Below, one piece after another: positions 7,739 to 15,800 of a stretch of 64,000 nucleotides of DNA. Location: positions 1 to 64,000 of the forward strand of contig NZ_JBEXDG010000044.1 of assembly GCF_040605635.1 (NCBI RefSeq). The letters are read 5' to 3'. Position 1 is the stretch's first letter; each line of letters begins with the position of its first letter. The position numbers and the translations under genes are program-made. The DNA is from Dactylosporangium sp040605635 (GTDB lineage Bacteria > Actinomycetota > Actinomycetes > Mycobacteriales > Micromonosporaceae). The notes beneath the pieces were generated by a model that ran no database searches, was not told the origin of the DNA, and saw only the letters and a program-made list of their open reading frames with translations.

Positions 7739-8984
7739 GCCGGTCCAGGGTCACGGCGTGGATCCGGCCCGCCGGCACCGACCGCTCCAGCAGCATGTTG
7801 CGCATCACGCCGACGCCGAAGGGGGTGCCGCACAGGTAGACGTCGTGCGAGGTCCACTCGGCGAAGTCGACGACGACCTGCGGCAGGGATCCGCTGAGGT
7901 ACGGGTGCGCCGGGCCCCTCGCCACGACCGCGTGCACGGTGGCGTGGGCGCACTGGCCCGCGTGCTCGCGCAGCGACTCCAGGTCGTACAGGTCGTCGCG
8001 GGTGGACACGCCCCAGAACAGGTGCACGACCCGCTCGTCCCCGCGCGCCGCGAGCTCGTCCAGCAGCCCCTTCACCGGTGCGACGTGCACGTCCTCGGCG
8101 ACGATGAGGATCGCCCGGCCGTGCGGCTCGATGACGAACTCGCCCTCGGCCCGGTGCAGGCGCAGCGCGTCGCCGACCCTGGTGCCGTGCACCAGCGCGC
8201 CGCCGGTCTCGTCGCCCGCGCCGGCCTGGACGTGCAGCTCGAGGCGGTTGTCGCCGGTGGGCGGGGCGGAGATCCAGCAGGTCCGCCACGCGCCGGGCAC
8301 CATCGGGTGCTCGATCACGGCGCGTTGGCCGGCGCGGGCCGGGTACGGCAGGTCGGTGGCCAGGCGGAGCACGGCCACGTCGTCGCGGCGCTGGTCGTGG
8401 GCGACGACGGTGGCGGTCCAGAAGGGCGTCCCGTCGGGCTGGAGCGACTTGCCCTGACGCAGCCAGCCGACGACGAACCGCCAGCCGTCGCGCCACGCGC
8501 CCGCCGTTTCGTCCCGCCGCTCCGGCTTTTCCCCTTTTCCGGACGTTTCGATCACGGCCTCGACCAGTGCCTCGCCGAAGAGGTCCAGCTGCCGGCTGCG
8601 TGGCCCGATCAGCGCGTCGAGCGCCGGTGCCAGCTGAGCGAACTGCGGCACGACGGCGCTCGGCTGGTCGAAGTGCTCCAGCAGCCACACGAACCCACGC
8701 TCGGCCGCCGCCGGGTCGGCCGCGATCGCGCTGTGCAGGACGGTGCGCTGCTCCTGCGGCGCCTCGGCGAGCCGCGCCACGACCGCCCGCACGTCGCGCA
8801 CGCTGTCGCGCAGCCGCTGCTGCAACTGCGCGAGATAGCCCAGATCGCCGGGTTTCGGCCCTTCATCCGGTCCGTCCTGTGCAAGACTGTCCTTTGGCTG
8901 ATCTTGGTGCCGCCTGGGCCGCGGTGACGCCGCCCGTTCCTGGCCGTTCTGCTCCAGCTGGGCTTGTCTCCATGCCCAGAGCAC
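7707..8984 (-). CDS. Flavohaemoglobin-like globin/ferredoxin-reductase fusion, degenerate
   Basis: About 425 residues from an uncertain start. Residues 50-190 align with the globin domain of flavohaemoglobins: FDQPSAVVPQFAQLAPAL matches the E-F region, then RQLDLFGEALVEAVIE the G helix and AGAWRDGWRFVVGWL the H helix. The proximal haem His is Leu122. The C-terminal half is an FNR-like module (YPARAGQ, WISAPPTGD, LCGTPFGVGVM). The FAD motif RxYS reads RTCWIS, and the NAD-binding GGTG segment reads VAEDVHVAP. Ordinary NO dioxygenase activity is therefore unlikely; it may be a sensor or scaffold. The N-terminal 45 residues are low-complexity with little GC bias, and the GTG at 8984 is a guess; internal GTGs near 8810 are alternatives. 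Confidence 0.7.
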   Translation of the reverse strand: MLWAWRQAQLEQNGQERAASPRPRRHQDQPKDSLAQDGPDEGPKPGDLGYLAQLQQRLRDSVRDVRAVVARLAEAPQEQRTVLHSAIAADPAAAERGFVWLLEHFDQPSAVVPQFAQLAPALDALIGPRSRQLDLFGEALVEAVIETSGKGEKPERRDETAGAWRDGWRFVVGWLRQGKSLQPDGTPFWTATVVAHDQRRDDVAVLRLATDLPYPARAGQRAVIEHPMVPGAWRTCWISAPPTGDNRLELHVQAGAGDETGGALVHGTRVGDALRLHRAEGEFVIEPHGRAILIVAEDVHVAPVKGLLDELAARGDERVVHLFWGVSTRDDLYDLESLREHAGQCAHATVHAVVARGPAHPYLSGSLPQVVVDFAEWTSHDVYLCGTPFGVGVMRNMLLERSVPAGRIHAVTLDRLTIATTPSSR

Positions 8985-9134
8985 CGTCAACGGTTCGCCA
9001 CCATGCCCGACTGGTCCCACGTGCGCCACGCCCTCCAGTCTCCCGGGTTCAGCGCGGCAATGTTGCCAATTCCGACATACCCCCGCGTTTTGCCCGACTG
9101 CAAAATGTCGTACCGCTTTCGTAGAGTGCGGTGC

Positions 9135-9809
9135 ATGTCGTTGGATTTGCTCGAGCTGCTCCCCGCCGGCTGGCGGGACCTGATGAAACCGCACCTGGAT
9201 CTCGAGATCGTGCAGAAGCTCGAGACGTTCGTGGAGGCGGAGTATGCGGCCGGCCCGGTCTATCCCCCGCTTCCGGACCTGTTCACCGCGTTCCGGCTCT
9301 GCTCGCCCGAGGCGGCCCGGGTGCTGATCCTCGGCCAGGACCCCTATTTCAAGGAGGGCCAGGCCCACGGGCTCAGCTTCTCCGTGCGCCCCGGCGTGTC
9401 GATCCCGCCGTCGCTGCGCAACGTCTACAAGGAGCTCCGCGACGACCTCGGCGTCACCCCGCCGGCCAACGGCGACCTCACCGGCTGGGCCAGCGACGGC
9501 GTCCTGCTGCTCAACGCGGTGCTCACCGTCCGCGCCGGCAAGGCCGCCTCCCATGCCAACAAGGGCTGGGAGCACTTCACCGACGCCGCGATCGCCGCGC
9601 TCAACGCGATGCCCCGCCGGGTCGTGTTCGTCCTCTGGGGCGCCTATGCCCGCAAGAAGGCCGTCCTGGTCACCGACCCGCAGCACACGATCGTCGAGGC
9701 GGGCCACCCCAGCCCCATGAACCCGGCCGGCTTCCTGGGCTCGAAGCCCTTCAGCCAGACCGACGCCGCCCTCGTCGAGGCCGGCCTGCCCCCGGTCCGC
9801 TGGGTCTGA
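9135..9809 (+). CDS. ung: Uracil-DNA glycosylase
   Basis: Excises uracil from DNA in base-excision repair. 224 residues, family-1 size. The water-activating motif is GQDPYF (Asp present; the usual His is Phe). FSVRPGVSIPPSLRN is the Pro-rich loop, LLLNAVLTV the Asn-bearing strand, VLWGAYA the next strand, and GHPSPMNPAGF the Leu-loop with its catalytic His. The ATG at 9135 starts MSLDLLELLPAGW. No strong ribosome site is seen. It lies divergent from the flavohaemoglobin-like gene and 7 nt before the sensor kinase, so those two may share a transcript. Confidence 0.93.
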   Translation: MSLDLLELLPAGWRDLMKPHLDLEIVQKLETFVEAEYAAGPVYPPLPDLFTAFRLCSPEAARVLILGQDPYFKEGQAHGLSFSVRPGVSIPPSLRNVYKELRDDLGVTPPANGDLTGWASDGVLLLNAVLTVRAGKAASHANKGWEHFTDAAIAALNAMPRRVVFVLWGAYARKKAVLVTDPQHTIVEAGHPSPMNPAGFLGSKPFSQTDAALVEAGLPPVRWV

Positions 9810-9816
9810 GCACGCC

Positions 9817-11079
9817 ATGAAGGCCCTCGAGGGACCGTTGTGGCGGGCGCTGCTCGTCTTCCGCATCGCCGCGCTCGGCTACGCGGCGGTGCTGATGATC
9901 GGCAACTTCCAGCACTACCACTGGCCCCTCGGCGGCTGGCTCGTCCTGTCCGTCATGGCCGCCTGGACGGTGGTGAGCAGCCTGGCCTATGCGCGCCCCG
10001 AGCGCCGCGGATGGCCGCTGCTCACCGCCGACCTCGTCGTCACCGCCGGCTGCCTGCTAGCCACCCGCTGGATCGTGCAGCCCGACGGCCTCGGCGTCGG
10101 CGCACCCACCCTGCCGATGGCGTGGGTGGCGAGCCCGGTCGTCGCCTGGGCCATTTCCGGCGGCCGCCGTCGCGGCGCGATCGCCGCCCTGCTGATGAGC
10201 GCCGCCGACGTGGTCGTCCGCGACGGCTTCTCCCAGGCCACCGTCAACGGCCCTGTGCTCATGCTCCTGGCGGGCGTCGGCATCGGCCACATCGCCCGCC
10301 TCGCCATCGACGCCGAGGCCCGCCTCCAGCGCGCGACCGAGTTGGAGGCCGCCACCCGCGAGCGCGAGCGCCTGGCCCGCGGCATCCACGACTCCGTCCT
10401 GCAGGTCCTCGCCCTCCTCCAGCGCCGCGGCGCCGAGCTGGGCGGGGAGGCCGCAGAACTGGGCCGCCTCGCCGGCGAGCAGGAGGCCACCCTGCGCACC
10501 CTGGTCACGTCCAGCGGCCCGCCCTCGGCCACGACCCGCCCCCGCCGCACCACCCAGCCGGCCGCGGGCCGCGGCCCGTTCCGCCTGCCGGCCAGCCTCT
10601 CCCGCACCCCAGCCGGCTCCTCCGCCCGCATCGCCAAGCTCTCCGGCGCGCCCGGGCTGCTGACCCGTCGCGACGCCGCCGACGCCGAGCCCGAACTCGT
10701 CGACCTGCGCCCGCTGCTCGACCGGCACAGCACCGCCGGCGTCAGTGTCGCCGCCCCCGCCACCGAGGTGCTCCTGCCGGCGCCGGTCGCCGCCGAGGTC
10801 GCCGCGGCCGTCGCCGCCGCCGTCGACAACGTCCACCTCCACGCCGGCCCGGATGCCAAGACCTGGCTGCTGATCGAGGAGCTCGACGACACCGTCGCCA
10901 TCACCATCCGCGACAACGGCGCCGGCATCCCCGCCGGCCGCCTCACCGAGGCGGAGCAGGCGGGCCGGCTCGGCGTCGCCCAGTCGATCCGCGGCCGCAT
11001 CCGCGACCTCGGCGGCACCACCACCGTCACCAGCAGCCCCACCACCGGCACCGAGATCGAGCTCCAGGTCCCCCGCTGA
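9817..11079 (+). CDS. MacS-type sensor histidine kinase (NarL/DesK class)
   Basis: Membrane sensor kinase, 420 residues. The N-terminal ~160 residues form about five to six helices of the MacS type (ALLVFRIAALGYAAVLMIGN and following). The HisKA_3 dimerisation helix has the phospho-acceptor His191 in ERLARGIHDSVLQVLALL. A roughly 110-residue Ala/Pro/Thr-rich insert precedes the ATPase domain, which has an N-box-like VDNVHLHAG and a G-box IRDNGAGIP, ending with GTTTVTSSPTTGTEIELQVP. Its likely partner is the response regulator at 11822, which is the next gene but 742 bp away. In Micromonosporaceae and relatives such pairs are normally adjacent. The signal is unknown. Confidence 0.88.
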   Translation: MKALEGPLWRALLVFRIAALGYAAVLMIGNFQHYHWPLGGWLVLSVMAAWTVVSSLAYARPERRGWPLLTADLVVTAGCLLATRWIVQPDGLGVGAPTLPMAWVASPVVAWAISGGRRRGAIAALLMSAADVVVRDGFSQATVNGPVLMLLAGVGIGHIARLAIDAEARLQRATELEAATRERERLARGIHDSVLQVLALLQRRGAELGGEAAELGRLAGEQEATLRTLVTSSGPPSATTRPRRTTQPAAGRGPFRLPASLSRTPAGSSARIAKLSGAPGLLTRRDAADAEPELVDLRPLLDRHSTAGVSVAAPATEVLLPAPVAAEVAAAVAAAVDNVHLHAGPDAKTWLLIEELDDTVAITIRDNGAGIPAGRLTEAEQAGRLGVAQSIRGRIRDLGGTTTVTSSPTTGTEIELQVPR

Positions 11080-11582
11080 CCCGGCTGCGACGTTTCGCCC
11101 CCTCCCCGTCTTCCCCCGCTGCATTTCCGCCGGCCCTCCACGCCGCGGTCGAGGTCTCGGACGCATTCGGCGCCCCCCGCGAGGGTCTGGTCGCCTGGCT
11201 GTCCTGACTTCCTGGTCGCGCCCCCTGCCGTGCTGCTGTCTGCCTTGGCCTCTGGCCGTCCGGGGTGCTGTTCGCGGTCGTCCCGGCGCCCGGCGCCGCG
11301 GTCGACTTCGGCGGCGGGTGGCTGCTCGCGGCCCGGCGTTGACGGGCTCCTCGACGGAGCCGGTTCCCGGCCGGCGGAGCGGCCCTCGCAGTGGCCTTGC
11401 TCGCCGGCCTGCCACTGTTCGACGCATCTCCGGGGCACGGCGGCACGCCGCTCGGCACGGTCGCCGTAGGCCTCGGGCGGTCGGCTCATCGCCCTGGGCG
11501 TTCGCGCGCGGCCTCGGCAGCCATGCGAACCGGGTGGCGTGCCCGAGGTGACCTCCCGTCCGCGCGTGGCTCCTGCCGTCGA

Positions 11583-11621
11583 GGTTTGGTGATGCCACCA
11601 CCACCGCTGGTTTCCCAAACC
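11583..11621. repeat. Inverted repeat with GGTTTGG arms
   Basis: GGTTTGG (11583-11589) and CCAAACC (11615-11621) pair around a 25-nt loop. Together with the 13-bp repeat at 11647-11690 it makes the only ordered structure in the kinase-regulator spacer. Confidence 0.45.
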
Positions 11622-11646
11622 CTCGGGCGTTGCGCGAAGCGCGACA

Positions 11647-11690
11647 ACCCGGTGGATCGGTGGTTCGCTGACCCCAGCGATCCACCGGGT
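11647..11690. repeat. 13-bp perfect inverted repeat in spacer
   Basis: ACCCGGTGGATCG (11647-11659) and CGATCCACCGGGT (11678-11690) are exact complements with an 18-nt loop. It could be a terminator, an element end, or a processed RNA hairpin. There is no U tract on either side. Confidence 0.5.
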
Positions 11691-11807
11691 AGTCGAGGTT
11701 CTTGTCGGGGTACAGCAGCGGTCCGGGGATCACGGGTGGGGCGATGGTCTCCGGCGGGCCCGGCGGCGGCACGCGAATGTCGCGGGCGGCCGGTGAGGAA
11801 GCGGGCC

Positions 11808-11813
11808 TATAGG
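11808..11813 (+). promoter_or_regulatory. -10 element of the response regulator, leaderless start
   Basis: TATAGG ends 8 nt before the GTG start codon at 11822, so transcription would begin at or next to the start codon. There is no ribosome-binding sequence in that short space. This fits the leaderless initiation common in actinobacteria. No good -35 is visible. Confidence 0.5.
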
Positions 11814-11821
11814 GTGCTGGT

Positions 11822-12481
11822 GTGGACGCAGCGGGACGACTTCGGGTCATGGTGGTCGATGACCATCCGATGTGGCGCGAAGGTGTCGCCCGGGATCTGG
11901 CCGAGGCGGACTACGAGGTGGTCGCAGCGGTCGGCGAAGGAGCGCAGGCGGTCCGGATCGCGGGGTCGGTGCGGCCTGACGTCGTCGTGCTCGACCTGCA
12001 GCTGCCCGACCGGTCCGGGGTCGAGGTCATCCAGGGGCTGCTCGCGTCGTGCCCCGAGGTGAGGATCCTGATGCTGTCCGCGAGCGGCGAGCAGCAGGAC
12101 GTGCTCGACGCGGTCAAGGCAGGCGCCACCGGATACCTGGTGAAGTCCGCGGCCAGGGAGGAGTTCCTCGCGGCGGTGCGCCGGACCGCTGAGGGTGACC
12201 CGGTGTTCACTCCTGGGCTGGCGGGGCTGGTGCTCGGGGAGTTCCGGCGCCTGGCGACGGTGACCCGGGCCGAGGACCCGGACGCGCCCCGGCTGACCGA
12301 GCGGGAGACCGAGGTGCTGCGCCTGGTCGCGAAGGGCGTCACGTACAAGGAGATCGCCGAGCGGCTCGTGCTGTCGCATCGCACGGTGCAGAACCACGTG
12401 CAGAACACCCTCGGCAAGCTGCAGCTGCACAGCCGCGTCGACCTGGTGCGGTATGCGATCGAGCGGGGCCTGGACGAGTAG
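11822..12481 (+). CDS. LuxR/NarL-family response regulator
   Basis: Cytoplasmic DNA-binding regulator, 219 residues. The receiver domain has acidic residues Asp13-Asp14 (MVVDDHP), phospho-acceptor Asp58 (VVVLDLQLPD), the Thr/Ser switch in LMLSAS and Lys in YLVKSAA. The C-terminal LuxR helix-turn-helix runs LTERETEVLRLVAKG, YKEIAERLVLSHRTVQNHV, LGKLQLHSR. The likely input is phosphotransfer from the MacS-type kinase at 9817. GTG at 11822 is supported by the -10-like hexamer just upstream, which implies a leaderless mRNA. The target genes are unknown. Confidence 0.93.
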   Translation: MDAAGRLRVMVVDDHPMWREGVARDLAEADYEVVAAVGEGAQAVRIAGSVRPDVVVLDLQLPDRSGVEVIQGLLASCPEVRILMLSASGEQQDVLDAVKAGATGYLVKSAAREEFLAAVRRTAEGDPVFTPGLAGLVLGEFRRLATVTRAEDPDAPRLTERETEVLRLVAKGVTYKEIAERLVLSHRTVQNHVQNTLGKLQLHSRVDLVRYAIERGLDE

Positions 12482-12492
12482 TCCGGGCGCGG

Positions 12493-12792
12493 TCACACGC
12501 CGTAGATGTCCAGCAGGTAGTGGCCGAGGACGGTCTCGGTGCGCAGGTCGAGGACGAGGACCAGGAAGACGTTCGGGGTCTCGCAGTTGACGAGGACGTG
12601 CTGCAGCCCGCCACCGGGCATCTGCCACGCGTAGTTGACGCCGCCCTCACTGAAATCATGGCCGCCGAGGTGTTCCTCGGGGATCGCGTCGAAGTAGGGC
12701 CAGAAGTCGAAGGGCGGCTCGTCGTCCGGGCCGATCTGCACCGGCTCGGGCTCCATCGTCGCCTTGTACTCAGCCTCCGTGAGCAACCGCAT
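12493..12792 (-). CDS. Hypothetical 99-residue protein
   Basis: Acidic small protein, MRLLTEAEYKATMEPEPV at the start, with alternating hydrophobic strands near the end (VFLVLVLDLRTETVLGHYLL). It has no signal peptide or membrane helix, and no family was recognised. Codon usage is the normal GC3-rich pattern, and the protein is not low-complexity, which argues for a real gene. Its stop lies 11 nt from the convergent response regulator, and its start is 100 bp from the divergent giant membrane protein, with which it may share a promoter region. Confidence 0.6.
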   Translation of the reverse strand: MRLLTEAEYKATMEPEPVQIGPDDEPPFDFWPYFDAIPEEHLGGHDFSEGGVNYAWQMPGGGLQHVLVNCETPNVFLVLVLDLRTETVLGHYLLDIYGV

Positions 12793-12892
12793 CCAGCCAG
12801 CATGCCGCGTCGCTCACCGGACAGGAAGATCCTGTTACTCAGTCGAGGATGAGTAGGGCAACCGATACCTGCAACCACCTTGCGACGTCATC

Positions 12893-15800
12893 ATGATCGG
12901 CATGATGACGTATCCGTGCCCGTTCTGCGGCGGCCAGGCCGACCTGGAGGCCGGTTGCTCCGGCTGCGGTCGCGCCCCGTTCCCGGACGCCGCCGAGGTC
13001 GTGCGGCTGGGCACGCGCGCCGACGAGCTGCTCGTCGAGGTCGAGGCGGCCCGCGCGCAGTTCGACGAGGCCCGCTCCAGGTACGACGCGGCGGTCCAGC
13101 GGCTGAACGCGGTGCGCGCACAGCGCAACATGCTTGCGGCGCGGGTGAGCCAGGCGGTGGAGGCCGCGAAGCGCGCGCTCGGATCCGCGGCTCCTGTGCC
13201 GGTACGCCCAGCGCACGCTCCCCACCCGGCGGCCGCGCCCGTGCCTGGCCCGAACGGGCCGGTATTCCACGGACCGCCGGCTGTGCCCGCGGCGGCTCCG
13301 GCTTCCGCTCCCACCGCGGCCTGGACTCCGGCTTCCGCCGGGGCCTGGGCTCCGGCATCCGCCGGGGGCTCGGGCTCGGGTTCGGGTTCGGGTGAGGCCA
13401 GTCCCCGCACGGTGCAGAATCTGCTGTTCATCCTCGGTGGTCTGCTGCTCGGCAGCGCGGCGATCGTGTTCGCGGCGGTCGCCTGGGCCAGCTTCGGGGT
13501 GATGGGACGGGCCGCGATCCTGGCGACGGTCACACTGATCACCCTGGCCGTGCCGCCGTTCGCGCTGTCGCGTGGCCTGCGGTCGACCGCCGAGACGTTC
13601 GCGGCGCTGGGGCTGCTGCTCGTGCTGCTCGACGGTTACGCCGCCTGGTACGTCAACCTCGCCGGACTCGCCGACACCACCCGGCCGAGCACCTACACGG
13701 GGCTGGTCTGCGCGGTGACCGCCGTCATCGCCGGTGGGTACTCGCTTGCAACAGGCTTGCGCGGTCCCCGCTTCGCCGCCATCCTCACGGCCCAGCCGGT
13801 GCTGCCCCTCCTCGCCGCCGAGCGGTCGTTCGAGGCGACGGGATGGACGGCCACGTTCGTCGCGGTGGCGGCCCTGGACGTGCTGCTCGCCCGCACGGTG
13901 GAGAAGGCCGCCTGGGTCGGCGCCGGGATCGCCGTCGCGGTCGCCGGGCCGCTCGGGCTCCTCGCGCTGTCCACCGTGGACGGCGTCGCCGGCGCGCTCG
14001 GCGCGGGTGCCGTGATGCTGGCGCTGGCGGCGGTCATCATGGCGGCGGGCCTCGCCCACCGGGTCACGGCACACATCGCCGCGGCGGTCGCGACCTGCAT
14101 CGTCGCGCTCGTCGCGGTGCGGATCCTCGCGGAGGCCATTCAGGGGTGGCAGGTCCTCACGTTCGCCTTCGTGCCGGTGCTCATCGCGCTCGCCGCCACG
14201 GTGCTGCCGGACCGCGTCCGCACGGGCGCCCGCGTCGGCGCGTTCATCGTCGCCGGCGTGGCGGCCGTGCCCTTCGCCGTGGCCTCCCTGCTCGCCGCCG
14301 GCAACGCCGTCGACAAGGCCCTGCCCGTGTGGCACGGCCCGGCGTCCAGCTTGGAGCGGTTGTTCTCCTGGCAGGTCCCCGCCGCTCTGGTCGCCGTCGC
14401 CGCTGCGTTCCTCGTCCTGACCCGGTCCCGCCTGGTGGTTTGGCCGCTGCTCGTGTTGGTCGCGCTCGCCGCGCCGGGCTCCTTCGACGCTCCCCTGCCG
14501 GTCGTATCGGTCCTGGACTTCGCGGCCCTCGCCGGTCTGGCCGTCGCCGCCCTGCTCTGGTCCGCCCGTGCCGGCACTCCTCCTGAGGTGCCACTCGCCG
14601 CCACACCACCTGCAACGAACTTCCCGAGCGGCGCCCCCACGGACGACACCGCCCCAGCCGCCGCGGGCCACCCAGCCGCCGCCGGACAGCCGAGTGCCGC
14701 GGGCCACCCGGGTTCCGCGGGACTGCCGGGTGCTATGGGACGGCAGCCAGGTGTCATGGGTTCGGCGCGGGCCGGTGTCACGGGTCCGGCGCGGACGGGT
14801 GTCCCCGCCGGATGGTGGGCGGCGCTGGGCCTGCCGGTCGTGGCGGCGCACGCGGTGCTCGTCGGGCTGGACACTCCGCTGTCGACGCTGCTCACCATGG
14901 CCGGGCTGATCGCGGTCTGTGCCGTCTTCGCGGTGCGGGGCACGAGGACCTGGTTCACGGCCCCCGCCGTCACGTTCGGGCTCACGGGGCTGCCGTTGCT
15001 GTTCGCCGCGGCGGTCCGGCTCGTCACGGCCGGCGGCACGCTGTCGGTCCCCGCGCCGATGTTCGGTGCCGTGGCCGGGCTGGCGCTCGCAACGGCGCTC
15101 GTCACCCTGGCCCGCCGCACATCCTCCGTTGCACCGCCCTCCGTCGCGCAGCCCTCCGTCGCAGGGGCGTCCGGCGTCGTGGCACCTGATTCAACGAGGC
15201 AGAGCATCACCGGCCCCGGCGCCATGGGGTCGAGCGTCACGGCATCCGGCGCGGGCGGGGCCGCAAGGGGCCGGGCCGGAACGGGCGGGGTGTCCGGGGC
15301 GGCGGGGGTGTTCGGCGTCGTGCTCGGAGGGCTGGGTGTGACGCTGGCGGCGGTCGGGTTGTCCGCGGCGGGTGGTGGGCGGCTGCCGTTCGGGGTGTTC
15401 GCGGCCGTTGCCGTGCTGTCGGCGTGGTTCGCGACGGTGGGCGTGGCCCGTCGGACGCCGGCCGAGGGCGGTCCTACCGCAGGTGGATCGCTGCCCGCAT
15501 GGTTCGTGCCGGCGACGTTGCCCGCCGTCATCCCTGCGATGGTCACGCTGATCGCGGTCGCGCCGGGGGTGGTGGAGGCGTTGCTGCGGCCGTACCGGTG
15601 GCTCGGCGCCGTCTGGCAGGGCACGCCCGACGGGGTGGGGCTCGACCCGACCGGGCGGTGGTGGGCCGGTGAGGCGCAGGCGTTCGGGGCGGGACCGGCA
15701 GCGGTGGCGCTCGGGCTCGTCGCGGTGCTGGCGGTGCTCGTCGCGCGGCGCACCCGGACCGCGGTGTGGACGCTCGCCGGGGCGCCCGCGACCCTCGCCG

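Larger units (their letters stand above)
11080..11821. other. 742-bp non-coding spacer between kinase and regulator
   Basis: No credible gene on either strand. Frames through it give Arg/Pro/Ala-rich protein with no family resemblance. The first 200 bp are pyrimidine-rich. Stem-loops lie at 11583-11621 and 11647-11690. The last ~15 bp carry a -10-like hexamer for the regulator. I looked for remnants of an insertion element or HNH gene and could not defend one. Confidence 0.5.

Noticed and set aside
11080..11821. Decayed insertion element or HNH/13E12 gene
   Set aside because: No recognisable motif, frame or terminal repeat pair with target duplication could be defended.
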